A DNA stretch of 64,000 nucleotides. Source: Acidobacteriaceae bacterium. GTDB lineage: Bacteria > Acidobacteriota > Terriglobia > Terriglobales > Acidobacteriaceae. The translations under genes and the position numbers were made by a program. The DNA is taken from assembly GCA_003132445.1 (NCBI GenBank), contig PKXU01000082.1, positions 66,345-130,344 on the forward strand, given 5' to 3'. Each line of letters begins with the position of its first letter. The stretch's first letter is position 1. Shown here in pieces: positions 44,627-52,651 of the stretch. Below the pieces are notes generated by a model. That model made no database searches and was not told the DNA's origin. It saw only the letters and a program-made list of their open reading frames with translations.

Positions 44627-44774
44627 CAGCGCAGATTGCTAACGAAAATTGCTAGGGGATTTGCTCGGAAAGATTGATAGTGAGGATTGGTGAAGACAAC
44701 AAACACGAAACCGTTTTTCGAATTTGAATTCGAGAAACAATTTCTCGGAAGAAGTAACTAAAACGCAGGCGGTT

Positions 44775-45947
44775 ATGGCAGAACTATCAGTCGTCATTGT
44801 TGCCACGGATAACGAGCAACGCGCGGTCCTGCAAGTGCTCGTCGATGGCACCAGTGTGGCGCGCACCGTTCATACTTGCGCCAGTTTTCCCGTCGCTGCC
44901 TCCGACGCTGTCACGCGACGTGTCCGCACCGCCAATCCTGACGTGACTCTGGTCGACATTCCAGCCGATAATCCCACCCTGGCCTTGCGCGCTATCGAAC
45001 TCTTGCATCAGGAGATGCCCGAAGCGGCGATTTTCGCCATCGGCAATCTGAACCAGCCGCAAGTCATTGTCAACGCCATGCGCGCCGGAGCTCGCGAATT
45101 CATTGAGCGCCCCACTACCACCACGGACCTGCTCGAGGCCTTCGTGCGTCTCACCACCGCGCAACGTCGAACCCGCCAGGAAGGAATTCGCGGGAAAGTT
45201 TTCCTGGTCATCAATGCTAAGGGCGGAAATGGCGCAACAACCGTAGCCGTCAATCTGGCGCTGGCTCTGCACTCTTCCGCCGGGCAAACGGCCCTCGTCG
45301 ATCTCGCTCCGCTGGGCCACGCGGCGCTGCATATGAATCTCAAGCCAATCTTCAATGTGGCCGACGCTACTCGCAATCTTCACCGCATGGACGCTTCCCT
45401 GCTGGAAAGTTTTATGACCCGCCACAGCGGCGGCTTGCAATTGCTGGCTGGCACCAATGTCCCCACAACCGCGGAACCCTCCACTGCGGAATTTGTTCGC
45501 CTCTTTGACATGCTGGTCACACATTTCCGCTACGTCGTGGTGGATGGGTCTTCGCGCTTTGACGCTGTGAGCCGTCTCATTGCCAGTCTTTCAGAAACCG
45601 TTCTTCTCGTCGCTTGCAGTGATGTCGCGTCTCTTTGGAGCGCCGCTCGGGTCCAGCAATATCTCAGCGAGGCCGGCAGCCGCGATCGCGTGCGTCTGGT
45701 GTTGAATCGCTTTCGCAAAGTCCCGGGCTTCAGCGAAGGCGACGCGGAGACGGCAGTTGGCGCCAAACTATTGTGGCGGATTCCCAACCAGTATTTCGCC
45801 GTATCGGGCGCAATCGACCGGGGAAGTCCCGTGATGGACCAGCGCAATTCGGAGATGGCTCGCTGCTTCGCCGGACTCTCGCAGGAATTAACCCGCAACG
45901 ACACGGACGTAAAACGCGGCACATGGTCGTTGTTTAAATCGGTTTGA
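44775..45947 (+). CDS. cpaE: Tad pilus localisation ATPase-like protein CpaE/TadZ
   Basis: A 390-residue protein with an N-terminal receiver-like domain (SVVIVATDNEQRAVLQVLVD; VTLVDIPADNPTL) and a C-terminal MinD/ParA fold. The P-loop reads NAKGGNGATTVAVNLALAL: the Lys of the normal GKT is Ala, as in Caulobacter CpaE, so it may bind nucleotide weakly. VVVDGSSRFDAVSRL is the switch II region. CpaE/TadZ places the pilus machine in the cell. ATG 44775 starts MAELSVVIVAT; a TTG at 44724 would add 17 residues with no ribosome site. Confidence 0.9.
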   Translation: MAELSVVIVATDNEQRAVLQVLVDGTSVARTVHTCASFPVAASDAVTRRVRTANPDVTLVDIPADNPTLALRAIELLHQEMPEAAIFAIGNLNQPQVIVNAMRAGAREFIERPTTTTDLLEAFVRLTTAQRRTRQEGIRGKVFLVINAKGGNGATTVAVNLALALHSSAGQTALVDLAPLGHAALHMNLKPIFNVADATRNLHRMDASLLESFMTRHSGGLQLLAGTNVPTTAEPSTAEFVRLFDMLVTHFRYVVVDGSSRFDAVSRLIASLSETVLLVACSDVASLWSAARVQQYLSEAGSRDRVRLVLNRFRKVPGFSEGDAETAVGAKLLWRIPNQYFAVSGAIDRGSPVMDQRNSEMARCFAGLSQELTRNDTDVKRGTWSLFKSV

Positions 45948-46007
45948 GAATGTAGCTTTGGGAAGTTATTCGGGCCGAAAATTAGGAAATCGATAGCTTA
46001 GGAAATC

Positions 46008-47303
46008 ATGGCCAATCTTCAATCGTTCGAGCGCACCGATTACCAGCAGGTAAAAGCTGACCTGCATCGTAAGATCCTCGATCGCCTCGACCTGGAAAAA
46101 CTCGGCAAGGCAACCGGCGACTCGGCACGGGACGAGGTCCTGGTCGTCATTCGCAATGCCGTGAACAGCGAAGTCGTCCCGCTGAGTTTTGCCGAGCGCG
46201 AACGCCTCTCTCGCGAAATTCTCGACGAAATTTTTGGTCTTGGCCCGCTGGAGCCACTGCTGAAAGATGCGACCGTCTCCGATATCTTGGTCAATCGTTT
46301 CGACAAGGTTTACGTGGAGCGCGCCGGCAAACTCGAACGCACAGGCTTGACCTTCAAAGATGACTCGCATCTCATGCAGATCATCGAGCGCATCGTCTCG
46401 CGCGTCGGTCGGCGCGTAGACGAATCGTCTCCCATGGTGGACGCCCGTTTGGCCGACGGATCGCGCGTCAACGCCATCATTCCACCACTGGCCATCGATG
46501 GTCCTTGCCTCTCCATCCGCCGTTTTGGACGCGATCCCGTCACCGCGCGCCAGATGATCGAGAATCAAACTCTCACCGAATCCATGCTCGAATTGCTCTC
46601 CGCCATGGTGAAGGGACGGCTCAATATTTTGGTTTCAGGCGGAACCGGCGCCGGCAAAACGACTCTGCTCAATGTTCTCTCCGGGTACATTCCCAACTCC
46701 GACCGCGTCGTCACCATTGAGGATGCCGCCGAATTGCAACTAAAGCAGGAGCATGTGGTCCGCCTCGAAACTCGTCCGCCGAATATTGAAGGCAAGGGCG
46801 CTGTGCGGCAGCGGCAACTGGTCATCAACAGTCTGCGTATGCGTCCCGACCGTATCGTCGTGGGCGAGGTGCGCGGCGAAGAAGCCTTCGACATGTTGCA
46901 GGCCATGAATACCGGCCATGAAGGTTCGCTCACGACCGTTCACGCGAACTCTCCGCGCGACGCCATGGCTCGCGTCGAAAACATGGTCTCGATGGCGAAC
47001 CTCAACATTCCCGAGCGCGCCGTGCGGCACCAGATCGCTTCCGCGGTCCATGCCGTGGTTCAGATCGCGCGCCTCTCCGACGGCACCAGAAAAGTGATTA
47101 CCATCTCCGAGATTACCGGTATGGACGCCGAAGCCATCGCCATGCAGGACATTTTTAGCTTTGACCGCACCGGCACCGACGAGGGCGGAAAAGTTCGCGG
47201 TGTTTTTCGCGCCACCGGCATTCGCCCGCAGTTTGCCGAGCGCTTGGCAACTTCGGGCGCTCGCTTGCGGCCAGCGCTCTTTGAATCTAGAAGCGAGGTC
47301 TGA
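46008..47303 (+). CDS. cpaF: Tad pilus assembly/retraction ATPase CpaF/TadA
   Basis: A 431-residue type II/IV secretion ATPase that drives pilus extension and retraction. Seen: [20 protein letters not shown] and [19 protein letters not shown] at the N-domain, [20 protein letters not shown], Walker [21 protein letters not shown], Asp box [11 protein letters not shown], Walker [20 protein letters not shown] and His box [24 protein letters not shown] sits six bases before the ATG. Complete and typical. Confidence 0.96.
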   Translation: MANLQSFERTDYQQVKADLHRKILDRLDLEKLGKATGDSARDEVLVVIRNAVNSEVVPLSFAERERLSREILDEIFGLGPLEPLLKDATVSDILVNRFDKVYVERAGKLERTGLTFKDDSHLMQIIERIVSRVGRRVDESSPMVDARLADGSRVNAIIPPLAIDGPCLSIRRFGRDPVTARQMIENQTLTESMLELLSAMVKGRLNILVSGGTGAGKTTLLNVLSGYIPNSDRVVTIEDAAELQLKQEHVVRLETRPPNIEGKGAVRQRQLVINSLRMRPDRIVVGEVRGEEAFDMLQAMNTGHEGSLTTVHANSPRDAMARVENMVSMANLNIPERAVRHQIASAVHAVVQIARLSDGTRKVITISEITGMDAEAIAMQDIFSFDRTGTDEGGKVRGVFRATGIRPQFAERLATSGARLRPALFESRSEV

Positions 47304-47312
47304 ACCAAGGCA

Positions 47313-48284
47313 ATGCCCGTAATTCTCACTGCGATTTTGGTCTTCGTTCTGGTCGCGCTTGCGGTCTTCGCGGTGGTCTCACTCCTCGACGAGCGCAGTG
47401 CCCAGGCTCGACTGATCAAGGAACGCCTGGCCAATGAGCGCAAGGCCCCTGAGCGTGCCATTGAAGAAGAACTCGCTCTGCTGCGCGACGAGCAACTCAG
47501 CCAGATTCCCGCGCTCGACACTTTGCTCCGCCGCTCCTCGCGGGTTACAGATATCCAGAAAATGCTCACGCAGGGTGGCATGTCCCTGCGGGCGGGTAAC
47601 TTTTTAGCATTGTCCGCTCTCACCGGCGTCCTCGCCACCGTCGCGGCTTACGTCCTCACCAAGCGCATTGAAATTGCGTGGGTAGCTTTGCTGGTCGGCT
47701 TCCTCCTGCCCTATTCTTATGCTTCGTTTCGCCGCAACCAGCGCTTCGAGAAATTCGAAGAGCTTTTTCCCGAGGCGATCGACACTCTGGCTCGCGCCGT
47801 ACGAGCCGGACATGCCTTCACTACCGCTCTGGAAATAATCACGAATGAGGTCGCCGAACCGGTCTCCGGCGAGTTTCGCCAGCTTTACGAAGAACAAAAA
47901 TTCGGCATGCCGGTCCGCGACGCGCTGATCAATCTCACCGAGCGCGTTCCTTTGGTCGACGTGAAATTCTTCGTCACCGCAGTCATGCTGCAGCGCGAGA
48001 CCGGCGGCAACCTGGCGGAGATTCTCGACAATTTGTCTTACGTCATTCGCGAGCGTTTTAAAATCCAGCGGCAGGTACGGGTCTACACGGCTCAAGGCCG
48101 CCTCACCATGGGGCTATTGATGGGTATGCCGCCCATCATCGTCACGGTCATGCTGGTGCTGAATCCCGCCTTCATTCGCCCATTGTTTTCGGACCCCATC
48201 GGACACACGCTACTGGTCGCTGGAATCATCCTGCAAACGATCGGTTATTTCGTAATCCGCAAAATTATTCGCATTCAGGTTTAG
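47313..48284 (+). CDS. tadB: Tad inner-membrane platform protein TadB
   Basis: A 323-residue membrane protein with a T2SSF (GspF-like) domain. Membrane segments at residues about 3-25, 90-135 and 260-320 flank the cytoplasmic helical domain FEKFEELFPEAIDTLARAVR, AGHAFTTALEIITNEVAEPV and QRETGGNLAEILDNLSYVIR. TadB and TadC form the inner-membrane base of the pilus. It starts 10 bp after cpaF. An unusual 249-bp gap of repeats separates it from tadC. Confidence 0.92.
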   Translation: MPVILTAILVFVLVALAVFAVVSLLDERSAQARLIKERLANERKAPERAIEEELALLRDEQLSQIPALDTLLRRSSRVTDIQKMLTQGGMSLRAGNFLALSALTGVLATVAAYVLTKRIEIAWVALLVGFLLPYSYASFRRNQRFEKFEELFPEAIDTLARAVRAGHAFTTALEIITNEVAEPVSGEFRQLYEEQKFGMPVRDALINLTERVPLVDVKFFVTAVMLQRETGGNLAEILDNLSYVIRERFKIQRQVRVYTAQGRLTMGLLMGMPPIIVTVMLVLNPAFIRPLFSDPIGHTLLVAGIILQTIGYFVIRKIIRIQV

Positions 48285-48300
48285 GAGCGAAGCAGCCGCT

Positions 48301-48379
48301 AAGGAAAGAAGAAAGAAAGAGGAAAGAAGAAAGAAGGAGAGTAAGAAGGAAAAAGCGAATTAAGAAAGAAAAAGCGAAT
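48301..48379 (+). repeat. Purine-only tract and 19-bp tandem repeat inside the Tad operon
   Basis: 48301-48341 is 41 nt of A and G only. It is followed by two 19-bp units (48342-48360 and 48361-48379) with one mismatch, each ending AAAAAGCGAAT. They lie between tadB and tadC. Slippage here could change operon spacing but not reading frame. Confidence 0.75.
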
Positions 48380-48401
48380 GATGATCCGATCACAAGCCGT
48401 T

Positions 48402-48450
48402 GTCATTCCGAGACCGCGTGCTTTGCATCACGCGCCGAGGAATCTCAATC
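48402..48450. repeat. GTCATTCCGAG-type dispersed repeat fragment between tadB and tadC
   Basis: GTCATTCCGAGACCGCG and CGCCGAGGAATCTCAATC flank a short dyad (GCGTGCTTTGCATCACGC). The words resemble the TCATCCCGA and GAGGGATCTCCC parts of the repeats at 23802, 36970 and 52485, so this may be a diverged relative. Confidence 0.4.
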
Positions 48451-48533
48451 GGCTCGGCTGCGTCGCGCCAGCCAAAACGCAGCCACCCGTGAGCATCTCG
48501 ACCTTCCAGCAAAGAAGAAGCAACGAATAAACC

Positions 48534-49439
48534 GTGCTGTCATTGATTCTCATCGCCGTCGTATTCGTCACTGTCGTCATGGCAGTATTCGCTTTTGGGG
48601 CAGCCGTCGTAACCCCCAGTTCACTCCTGGGCGCGCGTTTGCGCGCGCTGGGAGGTCAGCAACCAACAGTCGAAAACAAGCCTGCGTTCCGCGAACGCAT
48701 GGAGCAGGCACTCGATCCGCTCAGCAAAGCCATTCCACTCTCACCGGCCGACGTCTCCCGCACCCATGCCTGGCTCATTCAGGCGGGATACCGCGACGCC
48801 ATTGACGTCAGCTATTACTTCGGCGCGCGCGTTCTCCTGGGTGTCGTCGGATTTGGCGCGGTCGCTTTATTGACAGGCTTTGACAATCTCCCCTTACTGA
48901 TCGGGGTGGCCGGGCTCGGGTTCTTGTTGCCGCGCTTCATCCTGAAGCGCATGATCAAAAACCGCCAGCAGCGCATTCGCATCGGCTTGCCCGACGCTCT
49001 CGACCTCACCGTGATTTGCGTCGAGGCCGGTCTCGCGCTCGATCAGGCCCTGATGCGTGTCGGCCAGGATCTTCATCATGCCCACCCCGACCTGAGCGAT
49101 GAGCTTCATCTCGTAAACTTGGAGATGCGGGCCGGCAAGCCGCGCGCCGAGGCCCTGCGCAACCTGGTAGACCGCACCGGGGTTGACGACATCCGCTCCC
49201 TTGTTGGTACACTGATTCAAACAGACCGCTTCGGGACCAGCGTTGCCCAAGCCTTGCGGGTGCATTCCGATTCGCTCCGCACCGAGCGCCGGCAACGAGC
49301 CGAAGAGCAAGCTGCAAAAACTACCATCAAGATGGTTCCCCCGCTGGTGATATTTGTTCTGCCGTCAATTATTTTTGTCACGATTGGCCCGGCCATCATT
49401 GACCTGATCCGGCAATTGGGGCCCATCTCCGGCAAATAG
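48534..49439 (+). CDS. tadC: Tad inner-membrane platform protein TadC
   Basis: A 301-residue membrane protein with a T2SSF domain (LPDALDLTVICVEAGLALDQ, ELHLVNLEMRAGKPRAEALR, GVDDIRSLVGTLIQTDRFGT) and segments at residues about 1-25, 95-135 and 265-295. Starts with GTG at 48534; no strong ribosome site is visible (AAGAAGAAG precedes it). Partner of TadB. No TadD, TadE/F or TadV genes follow. Confidence 0.92.
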   Translation: MLSLILIAVVFVTVVMAVFAFGAAVVTPSSLLGARLRALGGQQPTVENKPAFRERMEQALDPLSKAIPLSPADVSRTHAWLIQAGYRDAIDVSYYFGARVLLGVVGFGAVALLTGFDNLPLLIGVAGLGFLLPRFILKRMIKNRQQRIRIGLPDALDLTVICVEAGLALDQALMRVGQDLHHAHPDLSDELHLVNLEMRAGKPRAEALRNLVDRTGVDDIRSLVGTLIQTDRFGTSVAQALRVHSDSLRTERRQRAEEQAAKTTIKMVPPLVIFVLPSIIFVTIGPAIIDLIRQLGPISGK

Positions 49440-49514
49440 AGGAACCGGCAGACGAACGAAAAGTCAGTCGACAGGCGAAAGAAGGGCGCGAATCATCCGG
49501 GGGCGTTCGTATTC

Positions 49515-49925
49515 ATGACACAGGGACGGGCCTTTAATCAGACGCGCCAGGCCTTTCTCGCCACGGCCCTGTCTGTGGCCGATACACACTGGACCCGGCT
49601 GCGCGGCCTGTTGGGATTCCGTTCCAGCGAATTCAGCAGCGGCTCTGGACTGTGGATCGTTCCCAGTCACGGCGTTCACACATTAGGCATGGGTTTTCCC
49701 ATCGACGTGATCTATTTGGACGACGCCATGACTGTAATCCATATTCAGCCCGACCTGCAGCCCTGGCGCTTCGCCCCGGTTCGCACCCAGGCGGCATCGG
49801 TTCTCGAGCTTCCCTGCCGCACCGCGGCTGAAACCAGCACCGCCGTAGGCGATCAAATTGAAATCACAATCGACGGAAATACAAACGAAACAAATAAACA
49901 ACTAGAAGACCAACTGCGTGATTGA
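49515..49925 (+). CDS. DUF192 family protein
   Basis: A 136-residue protein of the DUF192 beta-barrel family: ADTHWTRLRGLLGFRSSEF, GLWIVPSHGVHTLGMGFPID, VIYLDDAMTVIHIQPDLQPW, and VLELPCRTAAETSTAVGDQI, all in family order. Some members bind small ligands, but the role is unknown; several sit near Tad or secretion genes. No signal peptide. Located 75 bp after tadC and overlapping the next gene by 8 bp, so it belongs to the pilus operon. The C-terminal tail (TNETNKQLEDQL) extends past the domain. Confidence 0.9.
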   Translation: MTQGRAFNQTRQAFLATALSVADTHWTRLRGLLGFRSSEFSSGSGLWIVPSHGVHTLGMGFPIDVIYLDDAMTVIHIQPDLQPWRFAPVRTQAASVLELPCRTAAETSTAVGDQIEITIDGNTNETNKQLEDQLRD

Positions 49926-52434
49926 AACTCTGGAATTCGAAGAGACAGCGGTCGAACACTACGACGCGCCCAAACTGCAGGTCGAGTGGTCCTCGCCCTG
50001 GCGCGAGTTCGTTACGTCCATCCGCCCCGCGCTGGTCCGCTCAGAACGCCGGCTGGCGGGCGAAGCCCCATTCGGGTTGATTCCCTTGCGCATCATGATC
50101 CCCTCCTATGTGCTGGAGGCCTTCCTGATTTTTGCCGTGATCGTGGTGCAACTGAAGATTGCGCAGTTGCAGCCCTTCGTCGCTCCCCGCTTCTCCAGTC
50201 ACGACGTAATCTATTACAGCGGCGACGAACTTCCGCGCACTGAAGATCTCGGCGGCTCTCAGGCTGGAAACGCTGGACGCGCCGGTGGCGGCGAGACGCA
50301 GCACCGCGTGCAGACCATTAAAATCGCTCGCGGCAGCTCCCTCGTCCCGAAAGTTGTCGACGCACCTAATTTGAAACTTCCGTCCTCGCGCGATGCGGTC
50401 GCGAACCTTTTAGCCGTCCAGCCGAATCCCGGGCCTCCGCCGTCGCAGGGACTGCGCTCAACTCGCACCGCGCCAACGCTGACATCCACATTCGTCGCTC
50501 CGGCTCCGAATGTGATTCGCGACTATACCCGCAACGCTGCTCCCGTCGAATCGGTAATCGCTCCCGCCCCTTCGGTGTCGCGCGATCAGCCCGTCACCGC
50601 GCCGAATCTCAGCGCAACTTTGATTCCGCCCACGCCAACTGTGGCGCGTGACCACTCTCTGGTAGCGCCGGCTCTCGATCCCACCGTCGTTCCTCCCGCT
50701 CCCAGCGTCACTCGCGAACGCGCACACATGACGCCAGCCCTCATTCCGTCAGTAGTCGCGCCAGCGCCCAGCATCTCCCAGGATCGAGCACGCTCCGCGC
50801 CTTCCCTTGCGCCGAACGTAATTCCGGCTGCCCCCGCCGCGGTGGGCGGAGAATTTTCCCACCGTCCCGTGCAAATGATCGCCACGGCGGTGCCGCCACC
50901 GGTCTCGGCTCCGGAGCGCACCACTTCACGAAACCCGAAACTGAATTTGCCCGCACCCTCGGTCATTGCGCCACCGCCCTCAGCCAACGTTCTACCAGCC
51001 AACGTTTCGCCAGCCGTGCGCCAGCTCGCGGGCGGCGCTATTCCGGATTCCTCGAGGACAGTTGTGCCTCCGCCGCCCACGGCCACCGGCAGCGGATCGT
51101 TCATGAGCAATCTGATGGGCAAAATTTTCGGCGCCAGCGAAGTTGTGCCACCACCTCCGTCCGTTCATTCCAACAACTCCAGCACTGCAGCCGGAACCTT
51201 GCTGGGCGCCAATGTCGTCCCGCCCCCGCCCGCGGTCGCCGCAGCTGGCAGTCCTCACGGCGCACGCAACGGCATGGGCCCGTTGCCCGGACCAAATGTA
51301 ATCGCCCCGCCACTCTCCACTGGGATATCAGGCGCGAACGGCACCCGGCCTCTGCCATCGTCGTCTGCGCCAACGCTCGGCGTGCCCAGCGTAGTAGCGC
51401 CTCCGCCGACTGTGTCGGCAAACGGTGCCGGAGCCTACAATTCTCGTAGAACATTGGCGGACAATAACGTCGTAGCTCCGCCTCCATCAGTCGACAGTAG
51501 CCACCCCGGCCTGAGTCGCACCGCACCCGACCCCCTCGGCGTACCCCCAGACGCAGTCACAAGGCTCACGCCTCCGAATGCAAGTGGCAGCGATGCCAGC
51601 GCTGGCGCTGTACTTTCCAGCCAGCCCGGCCCCAAAGTAGGATTGCCCAACAGCAAAGACACTGGCTCCCTAGCCGTGTCGCCCTCTGGTGGAGACAAGC
51701 CCGGCCTCGGCGGAGCCGGTAACGGAGCCAGCATCGGTCACGGGAACGGTCCTGGCAGCGCTATGAATGGCGCAGGCTCCGGCGCAGCAAAAGCTACTGA
51801 GGCTGGACGCGGCTCCGACGCCGTCGCACACAACGGCATCTCTCCCACGCCAGGTCCTGGAGGCGCAGGAAACGCATCTTCCGGCACGCCGCCCGTCCGC
51901 GGTATCGATATCAGCGGCGGCAGCGGGATCGTCAACCTGCCCAGCTTCGGTTCAGATTCCACCGATAACAATCCCTCGGCACCCGGTCATTCAACCTTAA
52001 AGCAACGCGAAGCCCTAGGCGTAACAATCGTGGCAACCGCCACTTCCGGAGGAGCTTTCGAGCCGTACAAAAATCTTCTGCGTGGCGAGAAGTACACCAC
52101 CTATTTCGATACTTCGCTGGGCACGGTTGTCATGGAATTTTCCGACGAAGCCGCCAGCGCCCATTCATTCGGAGGTACGCTCACTGCCCCGTCGCCGCTG
52201 CGTGCCGATCTCGCGCAGGGCTTGCCACATGCCCGCATCGTCCTCGCCTGCACCCTGGATGCTTCCGGCAATTTGAGAAACGTTCGCGTCCTCGAGCCCG
52301 GCCCGGCTGAGATGACCGCCAAAATCGTCGCCGCCCTTCGCAGTTGGAAATTTCAACCCGCCATGCGCGGCAACCAGCCGGTCGCAGTCACCGCCATCCT
52401 CGGCTTCGGCATCGATACCAACGACCGCTTCTAA
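49918..52434 (+). CDS. TonB-like energy transducer with 22-residue proline-rich repeats
   Basis: An 838-residue protein, GTG start, overlapping the DUF192 gene by 8 bp. A short cytoplasmic N-terminus leads to one membrane segment (residues about 58-79, RIMIPSYVLEAFLIFAVIVV). A Pro/Ala/Ser-rich periplasmic stretch of about 600 residues follows, with 22-residue repeats at residues 185-312 and later VVAPPPSV-like motifs, then a Gly/Ser/Asn-rich part. The C-terminal ~110 residues resemble a TonB C-terminal domain: ARIVLACTLDASGNLRNVRV and AALRSWKFQPAMRGNQPVAV. TonB proteins carry energy to outer-membrane receptors or pores. Its place at the end of a Tad operon suggests contact with the pilus, or only co-regulation. 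No ExbB/D genes are adjacent. Confidence 0.8.
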   Translation: MIETLEFEETAVEHYDAPKLQVEWSSPWREFVTSIRPALVRSERRLAGEAPFGLIPLRIMIPSYVLEAFLIFAVIVVQLKIAQLQPFVAPRFSSHDVIYYSGDELPRTEDLGGSQAGNAGRAGGGETQHRVQTIKIARGSSLVPKVVDAPNLKLPSSRDAVANLLAVQPNPGPPPSQGLRSTRTAPTLTSTFVAPAPNVIRDYTRNAAPVESVIAPAPSVSRDQPVTAPNLSATLIPPTPTVARDHSLVAPALDPTVVPPAPSVTRERAHMTPALIPSVVAPAPSISQDRARSAPSLAPNVIPAAPAAVGGEFSHRPVQMIATAVPPPVSAPERTTSRNPKLNLPAPSVIAPPPSANVLPANVSPAVRQLAGGAIPDSSRTVVPPPPTATGSGSFMSNLMGKIFGASEVVPPPPSVHSNNSSTAAGTLLGANVVPPPPAVAAAGSPHGARNGMGPLPGPNVIAPPLSTGISGANGTRPLPSSSAPTLGVPSVVAPPPTVSANGAGAYNSRRTLADNNVVAPPPSVDSSHPGLSRTAPDPLGVPPDAVTRLTPPNASGSDASAGAVLSSQPGPKVGLPNSKDTGSLAVSPSGGDKPGLGGAGNGASIGHGNGPGSAMNGAGSGAAKATEAGRGSDAVAHNGISPTPGPGGAGNASSGTPPVRGIDISGGSGIVNLPSFGSDSTDNNPSAPGHSTLKQREALGVTIVATATSGGAFEPYKNLLRGEKYTTYFDTSLGTVVMEFSDEAASAHSFGGTLTAPSPLRADLAQGLPHARIVLACTLDASGNLRNVRVLEPGPAEMTAKIVAALRSWKFQPAMRGNQPVAVTAILGFGIDTNDRF
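50470..50850 (+). repeat. 66-bp coding repeat array in the TonB-like gene
   Basis: Six diverged units, mostly 22 codons long (one is 21, the last is partial), encode residues 185-312. Each unit has the pattern AP-L-x-x-x-V(V/I)-APAPSV followed by RD/RE-rich residues, for example ALDPTVVPPAPSVTRERAHM. DNA identity between units is low, so the protein period is kept rather than the DNA. Confidence 0.75.
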
Positions 52435-52484
52435 GCAGCTTCGATACTCTGATTTTTTGACCGGCACACAACCTCAGCTAATTT

Positions 52485-52636
52485 GGTGGCGGCTCGGGGT
52501 CATCCTGAGTGCAGCCGTTTTTCAGGCGGAAGGAAGGATCTCCCTCTAGTCGTACCTATGGGAGATCCCTCGCGGCTGAAGACACCGCCTTTCTTCGACG
52601 CTCTCATAGGAGACAAATTGAAACCGGCCCACTACC
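52485..52636. repeat. Shorter, inverted copy of the 23802-24010 element
   Basis: Read on the minus strand it begins GGTAGTGGGCCGGTTTCAAT and continues with TCTCCTATGAG, CTTCAGCCGCGAGGGATCTC, CCATAGGTACGACTAG, CCGCCTGAAAAACGGCTGCA and CTCAGGATGAC, in the same order as the element at 23802-24010. It is about 57 bp shorter, having lost part of the right-hand region; the far end (52485) reads GGTGGCGGCTC, still like the terminal repeat. It lies between the convergent TonB-like and GT-C-like genes. Confidence 0.65.
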
Positions 52637-52651
52637 GCTAACTTCCATTCC

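Noticed and set aside
50470..50850. Repeat array that might be read as CRISPR-like
   Set aside because: It is in frame within a Pro-rich protein, has 66-bp diverged units, and no spacers or cas genes are present.
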